Part shown: positions 54,730 to 64,000 of the stretch, piece after piece | Numbering within the stretch: the stretch's first letter is position 1 | How the letters are laid out: the number at the start of each line of letters is the position of its first letter | Notes under the pieces: model-generated | Database searches by the model: none | What the model saw: the letters and a program-made list of their open reading frames with translations, nothing else | Told to the model about the DNA's origin: nothing | Made by a program: the position numbers and the translations under genes | Assembly (NCBI GenBank): GCA_040222455.1 | Contig: JAVKDD010000011.1 | Location: forward strand, 310,001-374,000 | Length of the DNA: 64,000 nt | From: RHLJ01 sp040222455 | GTDB lineage: Bacteria > Bacteroidota > Rhodothermia > Balneolales > Balneolaceae | Direction: 5' to 3'

Positions 54730-57573
54730 TTGATTAAAACCGATCTTCTTACTCGACACCTGTACTCTACCGATGCCTCTATGTACGAGGAACTTCCTAA
54801 AGGAGTAACTTTCCCAAAGTCTGTTCATGAAATTCAGGCATTGGTTCAAAAAGCAAACCAAGAAGGTTTTTCAATTACTGCAAGAAGTGCAGGTACAAGT
54901 CTAGCCGGGCAAACTACTGGGAACGGTGTAATCATGGATGTTTCCAGATTTATGACTGAGATTGAAGAAGTGAATTCAATCGAGAAATATGCATTAGTGC
55001 AACCAGGGGTAATTCGGGATTCACTTAATAGAAAAGCGTCAGATTTTGGGTTGTTTTTTGGTCCCGATACATCAACCACTAATCGCTGTATGATTGGTGG
55101 AATGATTGGAAATAATTCTGCGGGTTCTTTTTCGATAAAATATAAAACTACCCGAGAGCATGTTTTGGAAATGGAGGTAGTGTTAAGTGATGGCTCTTTA
55201 GCACATCTAAAACCCCTGAATTCTGAAGAACTCAAGGAGAAAAAACAGCTTCAAAATTTAGAAGGACATATATATCGTTCGTTGCTGACTCTTTTAGAAA
55301 CTCATAAAGATAGCATTATAGCTAATTATCCTCACCCAGAAATTATTCGCAGAAATACAGGATATTCATTAGATCGACTCTTAGAGATGGAGCCGTTTAA
55401 TCCTGGCGGAAGGCCATTCAATCTTTGTGAGATATTATGCGGAAGCGAGGGCACACTAGCCATTACAACGTCGGCTAAATTAAACCTTGTTTCAAAATCG
55501 AATCACCAGATTCTTGTAATCCCTCAATTTAACACATTGAAGGAAGCCATGATTGCAACTAAAGAGATTGTAAAACTATCACCATCTGCAGTAGAATTGG
55601 TTGATTATATAATTCTGGATGCTACAAAAGCTAATATTGAGCAGAATAAAAATAGGTTTTTCCTGCAAGGTGAACCCAGGTACATCCTTATTGTACAATT
55701 TGAAGGGCAAAGAAAATCAGAATTAATAGAAAAAGCTGAAGACCTAAAAGTATTGCTCACCAAAAAGAAGTTAGGATATGCTTGCCCTATTGTTGATGAT
55801 GTAGATAGAATGGATCAGGTTTGGGAGCTTAGAAAAGCTGGTTTGGGATTGTTGATGGGACTTAGTGAAGATTCCAGAACTCCAGCATTTTGTGAGGATA
55901 CTTCGGTTCGTGTTGAGGATTTGCCAAATTACATTGAAGAGTTTGAACTCATTTTAAAGAAATATCATACAAATTGTGTGTTCTATGCTCATGCCTCGGT
56001 AGGGGAATTACATCTTCGCCCAATGATCGACACTACCACCAAAAAAGGGGTAGAAACGATGAAAAGTATGGCCAAAGAAATCGCTCAACTTGTTCGTAAA
56101 TATCGAGGTTCTCTTTCTGGTGAACATGGAGATGGAAGAGCACGCGCCCCTTTTATAGAAGATGTACTTGGAAAGGAAATGATTCCAATCCTCAAACAGG
56201 TAAAAGAAATTTGGGATCCAAACTACCTCTTTAATCCGGGAAAAATTGTTAATCCTAAACCGTTTGAAGCCGATCTTAGATTTTCTCCAGCATATAAAAA
56301 ACCAAAAGTTGAAACTCTTTTTAAGTTTAGGAAAGAAGGAGGCTTTGGAGAAGCTACCGAGCTTTGTAATGGTGCCGGTGTTTGCCGAAAATTAGCTGAA
56401 AGTGGTGGAACAATGTGTCCGTCGTATATGGCAACCAAAAACGAAAAAGATTCTACCAGAGGAAGAGCTAATGTATTTCGACAAGTTTTTGCTGGAGGAA
56501 ATCCCCATGCTTTTAAATCGGAAGAACTAAAAGAAGCGCTTGATTTATGCTTGAGTTGCAAGGCATGTAAAAGTGAATGCCCTGCAAACGTAGATATGGC
56601 AAAAATGAAGGCCGAGTTTATGCATGGATGGCATCAACAAAATAATACTAAATTAGGAGATCAATTTTTTGCAAACGCTTCAAAAGGTTATCGCTTGGCT
56701 TCCTTGTTTCCTTCTGTCACAAATGCATTTCTGAATTCTGATTTTGGGAAGCTGATGTTTGAAAAAGTACTCGGAATAGATGCTAACAGAGCTTTACCTT
56801 CATTTTCAAAGCGTTCATTTCAAGACTGGTTTTCAGCTCGGCCAATAAAAATGGAAGGAAAGCCAGCCATTTTATTCGTTGATATTTTTACGAACTACCA
56901 TGAACCTGAAGTAGGAAAATCGGCGGTTCTGGTTTTGGAGAAAATGGGTTACCAGGTTCAGATTCCAAAAAATATGGAATCAGGGCGCCCCCAACTTTCG
57001 AAGGGTTTCTTGAAAGAGGCAAAATCAATTGCAGAAAACGTAATTAAAGAACTTTATCCTTCCGCAGAAAAAGGGATTCCTATCATTGGTTTAGAACCAT
57101 CTGAAATTCTGACGCTCCGCGATGAATTCTTAGATTTATGTAACAACGACCTTCTATCTCATGCAATAAAAGTCGCCGAACATTCATTCACATTTGAGGA
57201 ATTTATCAGTAGTCATTCCGACTTACTTCCATCACCAACAAAAAGTAAAAAAGTGGTGCTTCATGGGCATTGCCACACAAAAGCGTTAATTGGAAATAAC
57301 GCCACCATCAAAGCATTAGAAGATGTTGGTTACGAAGTAAAAACATTGAAAACAGGATGCTGTGGAATGGCAGGTAGTTTTGGATATGAGAAAAAACATT
57401 TCCAAGTATCTATGGATATTGGAGAGTTAACGCTGTTCCCATCTCTAAGAAATATAAATGACGAGGAACTTGTTTGTGCTCCTGGTTTTTCCTGTCGGCA
57501 CCAAATAAAAGACGGAGTCGATCAGAAAGCTATGCATCCAGCCGAGTTGATAGCTAAAGCTTTATTTGATTAA
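54730..57573 (+). CDS. FAD and Fe-S oxidoreductase (GlcD-GlcF/Dld-like fusion)
   Basis: A 947-residue fusion. The start is taken as TTG 54730 because DLLTRHLYSTDASMYEELP aligns with the family's N-terminus and no ATG exists before Met18. Residues 25-250 are an FAD_binding_4 domain (SAGTSLAGQTTGNGV, GNNSAGSFS), followed by an FAD-oxidase C-terminal domain (to about 515), then an iron-sulfur domain with CLSCKACKSECP and, before it, CNGAGVCRKL...MCPSYM. One C-terminal cysteine-rich domain has HGHCHTKAL and GCCGMAGSFGYE. This layout is that of D-lactate or D-2-hydroxyacid dehydrogenases coupled to the quinone pool. Confidence 0.9.
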   Translation: MIKTDLLTRHLYSTDASMYEELPKGVTFPKSVHEIQALVQKANQEGFSITARSAGTSLAGQTTGNGVIMDVSRFMTEIEEVNSIEKYALVQPGVIRDSLNRKASDFGLFFGPDTSTTNRCMIGGMIGNNSAGSFSIKYKTTREHVLEMEVVLSDGSLAHLKPLNSEELKEKKQLQNLEGHIYRSLLTLLETHKDSIIANYPHPEIIRRNTGYSLDRLLEMEPFNPGGRPFNLCEILCGSEGTLAITTSAKLNLVSKSNHQILVIPQFNTLKEAMIATKEIVKLSPSAVELVDYIILDATKANIEQNKNRFFLQGEPRYILIVQFEGQRKSELIEKAEDLKVLLTKKKLGYACPIVDDVDRMDQVWELRKAGLGLLMGLSEDSRTPAFCEDTSVRVEDLPNYIEEFELILKKYHTNCVFYAHASVGELHLRPMIDTTTKKGVETMKSMAKEIAQLVRKYRGSLSGEHGDGRARAPFIEDVLGKEMIPILKQVKEIWDPNYLFNPGKIVNPKPFEADLRFSPAYKKPKVETLFKFRKEGGFGEATELCNGAGVCRKLAESGGTMCPSYMATKNEKDSTRGRANVFRQVFAGGNPHAFKSEELKEALDLCLSCKACKSECPANVDMAKMKAEFMHGWHQQNNTKLGDQFFANASKGYRLASLFPSVTNAFLNSDFGKLMFEKVLGIDANRALPSFSKRSFQDWFSARPIKMEGKPAILFVDIFTNYHEPEVGKSAVLVLEKMGYQVQIPKNMESGRPQLSKGFLKEAKSIAENVIKELYPSAEKGIPIIGLEPSEILTLRDEFLDLCNNDLLSHAIKVAEHSFTFEEFISSHSDLLPSPTKSKKVVLHGHCHTKALIGNNATIKALEDVGYEVKTLKTGCCGMAGSFGYEKKHFQVSMDIGELTLFPSLRNINDEELVCAPGFSCRHQIKDGVDQKAMHPAELIAKALFD

Positions 57574-57583
57574 TTAATAAGTC

Positions 57584-58510
57584 TTACCAAAAACTTCCGC
57601 CAGAATTAACCGGATCTTCAAACTCTGAAGGCTTCAATAATAATTGTTCTTCTATCATATTAAAGGCTATCTCAGCTTCAGGAATAGGAAGGAATATCCA
57701 ATTATGAACCATCCCCTTAAATTCTCGATAGTTAAATACCATTGGCTCAGATTCTGCTCTGATTTTTAATTTCCTACAATCTGGCAAAAATATTTCTTCT
57801 GAACCCACAAAAAGTGTGATGGGAGGGAGTCTCTTTATAGCTCCGTAAATCGGACTCACTAAGTAATGTGTTTCTTCAAAATCACCGGTATATCTTGTAG
57901 CTAACGCTTGTAGAACTTTTCTATCTAGAATAAGATCTAATTCTTCAAAGTGATCGATTTGTGGATTTGATAAGGTAATATCTAACCATGGTGAAAGAAG
58001 GATAAGTTGTGAAGGTCTGTCTATGCCTTTTTCAACTAGCAACTCAGATAATGCTAAACTCATCCCTCCACCTGCTGAATCACCCATGAAAATGATATCT
58101 TCCGCATTATACTCATCAAGAAGTCGTTCATAAACCGGGATGAGAAATTCAAATACGTCTTTTGCAGAATTGGTAACTGATAAAGGATAATCGGGAGCCC
58201 AAACAGTATATCCAGTTCGTTCAACGATTCTGGAAATAAACTTCCAATGATAATTTAGAAAACTTTTGGAGTAGCCTCCTCCATGTAAATAGAGAACAAC
58301 TTTATCTGTAGTTTTAGATTTGGAACTAATTTGCCAAACGGCTTTTTTCTCTTCTTCAAAACTTGAAATATTAAAAAGGTTATTCAACTTAAATGGAGGA
58401 AAAGCAGCATTAGAGTCCTTTGTCCACCAATTAATATTCAACTTATTTTTATAACCAGTTACCTTTAGATAAAGGAGAAGCATTTTACTTAATACGCTTG
58501 GGTTATCCAT
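57584..58510 (-). CDS. Alpha/beta hydrolase (HSL-like esterase)
   Basis: A 308-residue hydrolase. It has the oxyanion-hole motif YLHGGGYSKSF, the nucleophile elbow GDSAGGGMSLALSEL, an acid in LFVGSEEIFLPDC (probably Asp), and the catalytic His in FKGMVHNWIFLP. This fits the hormone-sensitive-lipase-like family of esterases and lipases. No signal peptide is clear. It converges with the oxidoreductase gene (10 bases between stops). Confidence 0.88.
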   Translation of the reverse strand: MDNPSVLSKMLLLYLKVTGYKNKLNINWWTKDSNAAFPPFKLNNLFNISSFEEEKKAVWQISSKSKTTDKVVLYLHGGGYSKSFLNYHWKFISRIVERTGYTVWAPDYPLSVTNSAKDVFEFLIPVYERLLDEYNAEDIIFMGDSAGGGMSLALSELLVEKGIDRPSQLILLSPWLDITLSNPQIDHFEELDLILDRKVLQALATRYTGDFEETHYLVSPIYGAIKRLPPITLFVGSEEIFLPDCRKLKIRAESEPMVFNYREFKGMVHNWIFLPIPEAEIAFNMIEEQLLLKPSEFEDPVNSGGSFW

Positions 58511-58728
58511 GTATGTATTTGTTTGGGATTACTATTCCATATACGAATGCTTATCCTTCCTGTAGAATTCCAAAAAGATGTAATAAAGAATAGAAATCAG
58601 GCAATTTTTTTTAGAAATCATACTAAATTATCTAATATCTGCTAAAAAAATACATACTATTCTTTATCTGCGGATACGTTAGCCTGCAATTGAGACGCAA
58701 AAAAATAAATCATATAAAATATATACGA

Positions 58729-60612
58729 ATGAAAAAATTATTGTCAGGAGTTCTACTATTGAGTTTTTTTTATGCTTGTTCTCCTAAGACTGGGAATTTA
58801 GTAACTGAACTTGAAAAGTCAGCTCATCAAACTCCAATTAGTTCAAGTTTAAATCTTGTTGATATATCAAACGATCAAGTTTGGGTAGAAATAAATCCCG
58901 GAATGTTCTCAGAAAACTCTGTCACATATCGATTGCCAAGAGTGGTTCAAGGTACTTATGATGTTAGTAATTTTGGGAGCTTTATCGAAGGCTTCGTTGC
59001 CTTTGATTACACCGGAAATACAATTGAAGTAGAGCGATTGGATGAGAATTCCTGGAAGATTCCAAAAGCAAACACGTTGGATAAAATCGGATATTACGTT
59101 AACGATACCTTCGATATTGAAGGTACAGAAACACCAACGCCATTTTCTCCCTCTGGAACAAATATCGAAGTAGAAAACTTTGTTCTAAATCTACATGGAT
59201 TTATAGGATATTTTGATGAGTTGGTCGATAGCGAGTACTCTATTCAGATTAAAGCTCCCACTTCGTTCGAAAAATCTTCGGCGCTACCTTTATCAAGTTC
59301 CATTATTTCAGATGATGGAACCATTACGGACACCTATTTTGCAGAGCGTTATTTTGACGTTACTGACAATCCAATGATGTATGGGGAACTTGATATTGAA
59401 GAATTCCAAGTGGGTGACATCAAAATTGTACTGAGCGTGTATTCGCCCACAATGGCGCATACCGCTGCTTCCATCAAAGAAACGGTGTTTGAGATGATGG
59501 AAGCTCAAAAAGCTTACTTAGGTGATTTAAACTCTACGGAACGCTATGACATCTTTTTGTACTTACCAACGTTTGGTGAAGGTGAAGCATCAGGATTTGG
59601 GGCCTTAGAACACCATACTTCTACAGTAGTTGTATTACCTGAGTCTTCATCTAAAGAACGACTGGCTGAGTCTATGATAGATATAGTTTCGCATGAATTT
59701 TTTCATATTCTAACTCCACTTTCAGTTCATTCCGAGGACGTTCATTATTTCGATTATAACGAACCTACATTTTCTAAACATCTTTGGATGTATGAAGGAG
59801 TTACCGAATATTTCGCTACTCATTTTCAAGTATATGAGGGGCTAATAAACAAGGATGGCTTTTATGAAAAAATGATCGATAAAATCGACTTTGCGAATAG
59901 TTTAAATGATACACTTAGCTTTACGTATATGAGCGAGAATGTACTCGATTATTCCGACACTGAATTTTACAATGTATACATGAAAGGTGCTTTAATTGGA
60001 ATGTGTATTGATATTTTAATGAGAGAAGAAAGCAATGGAGAACGAAGTATGCTTTCTTTAATGAAGCAACTTTCAAAAAAGTATGGAATTGAAAAGCCTT
60101 TCGAAGATGATAAACTAATTAGTGAAATTACGGAGATGACCTATCCGGCTGTCGGCAAGTTTTTGAACACGCATGTAGCTGGAAATACTCCTATCAACTA
60201 TTCAGAATTCTTCGATAAAGTAGGTCTTGAAATTACAGATGAAGATACACCAGTATTATTCTTTTTTAAGGATCAGCAAACTCCGTTTATTGATGGTCGT
60301 CCGAGCGGAGAACTATATTTTAGAAATATTGAATTGAATTCTTCTCATAAAGCTCTTGGTATTAAATCTGGCGATATAATTAAATCAGTAAACGGAGTTC
60401 AGTATACCCTGAATAACGTTCAACCATTATTAAGTGCTTCTTTTGGCTGGACTCCCGACACAGACCTTACTTTAGTACTTATTAGAGATGGAGAGGAAAT
60501 AGAAATTTCCGGTAAAATGGGTATTCCGAGTATATCTATTTCAAACTTAACTGAAATGCAAAATGCAAATGAAGAACAAATCACTCTTCGCAATTATTGG
60601 TTGAAGAAGTAG
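58729..60612 (+). CDS. M61 family glycyl aminopeptidase-like metalloprotease
   Basis: The start at ATG 58729 gives a lipoprotein signal (MKKLLSGVLLLSFFYAC, Cys17); a TTG 39 bases upstream is less likely. The 627-residue protein has an N-terminal all-beta domain, a zinc site H322-E-F-F-H326 in VSHEFFHILTPL, a likely third ligand Glu in WMYEGVTEYFATHF, and a PDZ domain near residues 520-600 (LGIKSGDIIKSVNGVQY). The glycyl aminopeptidase family M61 has this layout. It probably trims peptides at the cell envelope. A terminator follows. Confidence 0.88.
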   Translation: MKKLLSGVLLLSFFYACSPKTGNLVTELEKSAHQTPISSSLNLVDISNDQVWVEINPGMFSENSVTYRLPRVVQGTYDVSNFGSFIEGFVAFDYTGNTIEVERLDENSWKIPKANTLDKIGYYVNDTFDIEGTETPTPFSPSGTNIEVENFVLNLHGFIGYFDELVDSEYSIQIKAPTSFEKSSALPLSSSIISDDGTITDTYFAERYFDVTDNPMMYGELDIEEFQVGDIKIVLSVYSPTMAHTAASIKETVFEMMEAQKAYLGDLNSTERYDIFLYLPTFGEGEASGFGALEHHTSTVVVLPESSSKERLAESMIDIVSHEFFHILTPLSVHSEDVHYFDYNEPTFSKHLWMYEGVTEYFATHFQVYEGLINKDGFYEKMIDKIDFANSLNDTLSFTYMSENVLDYSDTEFYNVYMKGALIGMCIDILMREESNGERSMLSLMKQLSKKYGIEKPFEDDKLISEITEMTYPAVGKFLNTHVAGNTPINYSEFFDKVGLEITDEDTPVLFFFKDQQTPFIDGRPSGELYFRNIELNSSHKALGIKSGDIIKSVNGVQYTLNNVQPLLSASFGWTPDTDLTLVLIRDGEEIEISGKMGIPSISISNLTEMQNANEEQITLRNYWLKK

Positions 60613-60631
60613 AAACAACTCTAAAATATTT

Positions 60632-60666
60632 AAGCCCGGTTCATAGTGTTTGTGCCGGGCTTTTTT
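60632..60666 (+). terminator. Rho-independent terminator after the M61 peptidase gene
   Basis: AAGCCCGG and CCGGGCTT form a perfect 8-bp GC-rich stem with a 15-base loop, followed by a T-run. Confidence 0.9.
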
Positions 60667-60770
60667 ATTATACTACGTGTAATTATTTGTTAATAGTATG
60701 ATTAGTTGGGTTGTTTTTAATAAGCTATTTCTTTGAATACGTAATTAAAAATGAAGTTAGTTAGAGGGTA

Positions 60771-62960
60771 ATGAGTAAAAAAGCAGAAACAGATCAGGAT
60801 TTTCAGCATTGGCTCAGGGATATCGAAACGGTTGCAAAGATAGGAAGATGGGAAGTTGATTTAATTAAGAAAACAGCGAATTGGACTGAGGGTGTATTTA
60901 AGATTTTTGAGATTGAAGATGAAGAAATACTATCCCTTGATAAACATATAAGTCTTTATATCGAAGAACATCAAAGCTTAGTTGAAAATGCTTTTAAAAA
61001 TGTGATAGAAAATGGGGAAGATTTAGAATATGAAGCCCGAATAAATTCGGCATCGGAGAATCAAAAATGGGTTAGAGTTTTAGGGTACCATTTTAAAGAA
61101 GAAAAACTCATAGGTACAATTCAGGATATTACCGACAAGAAAATTTCTGAATTTCAACTGCATCAATTAATTGATAATACTGAAGAAAGCTTTTTATTAA
61201 TTAATAAAGACTTCACCATTAAAACATTTAATAAACAATTTAAAACAAGGTTTAAGAAGCATTTTAATAAAGATATAAGAGTTGGGGAATCAATTCTAAG
61301 CCATACTATAGCTGATCGGGTAGAAATGATTAAGGGTATATATGAAGACGTATTTAAGGGAGAAACAAGATCAAGTGTACTGGAGATTAATGCCGAAGAT
61401 TCGGAGAACATGTATGTTTTTGAAATGCACTACAAACCTACCAGAGATAATGATAATGAAATTACAGGAGCGTTTGTAAGTATAAAAGACATAACTGAGC
61501 AACAGATTTCAAAAAAAAGAATAGAAGAAAGTGAGAAACGTTTCAGGGCTTTAGTTGAGAATGGAACGGATGGCACTGCCATTTTAGACGAAAAGGGAAG
61601 TGTGAAATATATAACCCCTTCCATACAAGGTATGTTAGGGTATTCTATGGACGAAATTTATTCCGCAAATCTCTTTGAAATTACCCACCCAGATGATGTA
61701 CCTCTGGTACAAGCTAAAGTTGTAGATTCGATTAATAAGCCCGGGGAATCGATACCGGGCGCTTTAGCCAGATTAAGACATAAAGATGGAAGCTGGCGGT
61801 GGTTTGAAGCTGTAATCACCAACTTACTACATGACCCATTGATAAATGGGATCGTTGATAATTTCAGAGATGTAACCGATCGTGTTGAGGCTGAAAATCG
61901 ACTTCAAAAAGCATTGCAGAAATTACAGAAACATCTTGAAAATAGTCCTCTTGGCATTGTTGAATATGACAGCAATCTCGTTATCACAAAATGGTCAGAA
62001 AAATGTGAAGAAATCTTTGGGTGGAGCGAAGAAGAAATTGTATCCAAAAAAACTACTGCTTTCGATCTTGTATATACTGAGGATATGGAAAACGTATCTG
62101 AAGTTGCAAAAGAATTATCTACAGGAGTTGGAGCAGGTAATATTTCGGTAAATAGAAATTATACTAAAAGTGGTAAAATCGTAGACTGTATATGGTATAA
62201 TTCAACAATTAAAGACCATTCTGGAAATACTGAAACAATTATGTCGCTGGTTCAAGACATAACTAAAAGTGTGGAAGCTGACAAAAGGCTTCAAAATAGT
62301 GTTAAAGAAAAAACGGTGATGCTTGCAGAAATTCATCATAGAGTGAAAAATAACTTGGCTATAGTATCAGGGTTACTGGAATTGCAGGCATTTAAATCCA
62401 AAAACGAAACTTTAATGAATGGGCTTTTTGATTCGGTTAACAGAATTAAATCAATCGCCCTTGTACACGAACACCTCTATAATACAAGTGACTTTGGCAG
62501 CATCAGAATAGATAAGAATATTCAAAAGCTGGTTGAAAACCTTTCTTTATTTATAAATGTAAAGAATGAGGTGAAAATAGAATTTGATCTGGAAGCTATT
62601 GAAGTAAATATTAATCAGGCAGTACCGTGCGCCTTATTTATGAATGAAGTAGTATCAAATGCATATAAACATGCATTTAAAGAAATGTCCAATAGAAATG
62701 GTTTCTTGAAAATTACATGTCAACAGAACAAAGATGAAATAATTTTTGAAGTTGAAGACAATGGTGACGGTTTTGACTACAATGAATATAAATCAAAAAT
62801 TGGAGTTAAAAGTCTGGGGCTCCAACTTCTTGAGATGTTAACCGAACAACTAAGTGGAGTTATGCAGATCGAATCAAAAAAAGGAACAAAAGTTACCATT
62901 TCATTCCCCAAATATGGGAAAGAAAAGGGGAGTTCAGCTACAGAAATAGATTTCAATTAG
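60771..62960 (+). CDS. Multi-PAS sensor histidine kinase (HisKA_2)
   Basis: A 729-residue cytoplasmic kinase; no membrane segment. It has four PAS domains at about residues 10-130 (AKIGRWEVDLIKKTANWTEG), 130-255, 255-385 (ENGTDGTAILDEKGSVKYIT) and 385-515 (SPLGIVEYDSNLVITKWSEK). The phosphoacceptor box EIHHRVKNNLAIVSGLLELQ begins near residue 520, and the GHKL domain has NEVVSNAYKHAF, DNGDGFDY and GLQLLEMLTEQL. No response regulator lies beside it, so its partner is elsewhere. The H-box is the same HisKA_2 type as in the TPR kinase at 29-31 kb. Confidence 0.92.
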   Translation: MSKKAETDQDFQHWLRDIETVAKIGRWEVDLIKKTANWTEGVFKIFEIEDEEILSLDKHISLYIEEHQSLVENAFKNVIENGEDLEYEARINSASENQKWVRVLGYHFKEEKLIGTIQDITDKKISEFQLHQLIDNTEESFLLINKDFTIKTFNKQFKTRFKKHFNKDIRVGESILSHTIADRVEMIKGIYEDVFKGETRSSVLEINAEDSENMYVFEMHYKPTRDNDNEITGAFVSIKDITEQQISKKRIEESEKRFRALVENGTDGTAILDEKGSVKYITPSIQGMLGYSMDEIYSANLFEITHPDDVPLVQAKVVDSINKPGESIPGALARLRHKDGSWRWFEAVITNLLHDPLINGIVDNFRDVTDRVEAENRLQKALQKLQKHLENSPLGIVEYDSNLVITKWSEKCEEIFGWSEEEIVSKKTTAFDLVYTEDMENVSEVAKELSTGVGAGNISVNRNYTKSGKIVDCIWYNSTIKDHSGNTETIMSLVQDITKSVEADKRLQNSVKEKTVMLAEIHHRVKNNLAIVSGLLELQAFKSKNETLMNGLFDSVNRIKSIALVHEHLYNTSDFGSIRIDKNIQKLVENLSLFINVKNEVKIEFDLEAIEVNINQAVPCALFMNEVVSNAYKHAFKEMSNRNGFLKITCQQNKDEIIFEVEDNGDGFDYNEYKSKIGVKSLGLQLLEMLTEQLSGVMQIESKKGTKVTISFPKYGKEKGSSATEIDFN

Positions 62961-63041
62961 TGGATATAACTTATTCATGTACATTTTCTTGTAATTATAA
63001 TAGGCGGTCTATTCTTCATTTAGAAAACTAAATCTAACCTT

Positions 63042-63500
63042 ATGTATAAATCAATATTTCTTATAACACTCTTTGTATTAGTGAGCGCAAACTTATCAGC
63101 TCAAACTGCAGAACAAGAAGTTCAATCTGTAATCGAAACTCTTTTTGATGGGATGAGAGCTGGAGATAGTTCAATGGTGGCTTCAGCATTTTCAAAAGAT
63201 GCGGTCATGCAAACTATCGCTATGAACCAAGCTGGTGATGTAATTAAGCGCGACGGAGACTTATCGCAGTTCCTAACAGCCGTTGGAACACCACATGAGC
63301 AAGTGTGGGATGAACGCATTGGCGGCTATGATATTAAAATAGATGGAGATTTAGCAAGTGCGTGGACTCCGTATCAGTTTTATATTGGGGATAATTTCTC
63401 CCATTGTGGAGTGAATTCGTTTAATCTGGTAAAGATGAACGGAATTTGGAAGATCATTTATATTGTTGATACCCGCCGAAATAGTGAGTGTATAGAATAG
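63042..63500 (+). CDS. Secreted NTF2/SnoaL-like protein
   Basis: A 152-residue protein with a signal peptide (residues 1-21, cleavage near LSAQT) and an NTF2-like fold: EVQSVIETLFDGMRAGDSS, AFSKDAVMQTIAMNQAGD, WTPYQFYIGDNFSHCGVNSF, KMNGIWKIIYIVDT. Such proteins bind small ligands or act as enzymes on lactones and steroids; no specific function can be assigned. It is followed by a bidirectional terminator shared with the histone H1-like gene. Confidence 0.8.
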   Translation: MYKSIFLITLFVLVSANLSAQTAEQEVQSVIETLFDGMRAGDSSMVASAFSKDAVMQTIAMNQAGDVIKRDGDLSQFLTAVGTPHEQVWDERIGGYDIKIDGDLASAWTPYQFYIGDNFSHCGVNSFNLVKMNGIWKIIYIVDTRRNSECIE

Positions 63501-63537
63501 AATAGATTAGGGCTGTGCAGAAACCGAAGCCCATAAA

Positions 63538-63569
63538 AAAAGCCATCTATCGATCGACAGATGGCTTTT
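63538..63569. terminator. Bidirectional terminator between convergent genes
   Basis: AAAAGCCATCT and AGATGGCTTTT form a perfect 11-bp stem with a 10-base loop. A and T runs flank it, so it can work for both the NTF2-like gene and the minus-strand histone H1-like gene. Confidence 0.9.
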
Positions 63570-63589
63570 CAAAAAACTAATACAAGAGA

Positions 63590-63766
63590 TTAGCCTGCAT
63601 TTTTTTGAGCTTGGATTTCAAGACGAATTTCTTGAGCCAATTTTTTAAGATCTTGTAGCCCCTTTCTAGCTCTAGTACCAGCAGCTTTGTTTCCTTTGTC
63701 GTAAAATTTTTCCATTTCACTTGATACGCTTTCTACTAAAGCTTGTAAATCGCTTACTCTACTCAT
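63590..63766 (-). CDS. Histone H1-like DNA-binding protein
   Basis: A 58-residue protein starting MSRVSDLQALVESVSSEM. The centre FYDKGNKAAGTRARKGL, followed by Q-D-L-K-K-L-A-Q-E-I-R, matches the histone H1-like (Hc1-type) small proteins of Bacteroidota, in which K-G-N-K-A-A-G-x-R-x-R-K is the signature. It is short, basic in the centre, and probably binds DNA. It is transcribed toward the shared terminator. Confidence 0.82.
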   Translation of the reverse strand: MSRVSDLQALVESVSSEMEKFYDKGNKAAGTRARKGLQDLKKLAQEIRLEIQAQKNAG

Positions 63767-64000
63767 TATATAACTCCGTTATGTTTTCGTTAAGATAAAT
63801 TTCTTTTTTAGAAACTGCGTTGAAGCTAGAGATTCACGGCTTTTGAGTCAAATTAAAAAGTGCTTTTTTATCCAAAAAAGTGAAGTTTTTTGCATTTTTT
63901 CAACGTTATTAAGCAATTCTATGAATAAACCTTAAAAATTAATCCATAATTAACCTGCAAATAGAGCACTATTTATTTTTTCAAGGACTTTGAAGTGAAG

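Overview
The window looks like chromosomal DNA of a marine, AT-rich member of the Balneolota/Bacteroidota group, something like Balneola or Gracilimonas. This is inferred from gene content: a giant secreted FG-GAP protein ending in an NYPNPFNPST-type C-terminal sorting domain, a PID-CTERM small protein, a Sec-type (clade II) nitrous oxide reductase cluster, PadR plus prefix-domain permease pairs, DUF4386 and DUF998 proteins, and a histone H1-like protein. No rRNA, tRNA or CRISPR was seen.

Layout. 1-7.0 kb: two small membrane proteins, a membrane class III nucleotide cyclase, and an ABC transporter pair in which the permease is fused to an M1 aminopeptidase. 7.3-12 kb: two partly overlapping remnants of a decayed helix-turn-helix gene, a GntP permease, a secreted propeller protein, a DUF4386 protein, then another remnant. 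12-15 kb: a MacB/FtsX-like permease with its PadR regulator. 15.4-26.5 kb: an accessory-looking block with a frameshifted metzincin pseudogene, two class C beta-lactamase-like hydrolases, two AraC-type regulators, an S41 protease and SRPBCC, NTF2-like and GyrI-like proteins. Six of the seven intact plus-strand genes in this block have the same 16-17 bp box (consensus GAGCAATAATTGACATG) in the upstream gap, which suggests a local regulon. 26.6-27.1 kb: a truncated alpha/beta-hydrolase start abutting a further decayed HTH copy.

27-37 kb: a divergent pyruvate kinase, a TPR histidine kinase/LytTR regulator pair, the 1521-residue FG-GAP protein (about 21 repeats, probably three seven-bladed propellers) and the PID-CTERM protein. 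37-52 kb: the best-defined system, a copper and nitrous oxide respiration locus. A minus-strand operon encodes a His/Cys-rich protein, a two-domain FixH-like lipoprotein and an OprC/NosA-like TonB receptor that keeps the CxxxM and HxM copper-ligand motifs. Divergent from it are an NsrR-like Rrf2 regulator and the plus-strand run cytochrome c - fasciclin - NosZ - membrane protein - NosL - NosD - NosF - NosY - di-iron RIC protein - three membrane proteins sharing an H-x(2-4)-M-x-GW motif. The Rrf2 promoter and the nos promoter carry the same inverted repeat (AAGAY-N6-GTCTT) just after the -10 element, so Rrf2 probably controls both.

52-64 kb: propeller protein, GH30 glycosidase, FAD/Fe-S oxidase, alpha/beta hydrolase, M61 peptidase, PAS histidine kinase, NTF2-like protein and histone H1-like protein, all ordinary chromosomal genes. 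The strongest candidates for something undescribed are the six-box regulon, the decaying HTH element family, and the H-M-GW membrane trio attached to the nos cluster.
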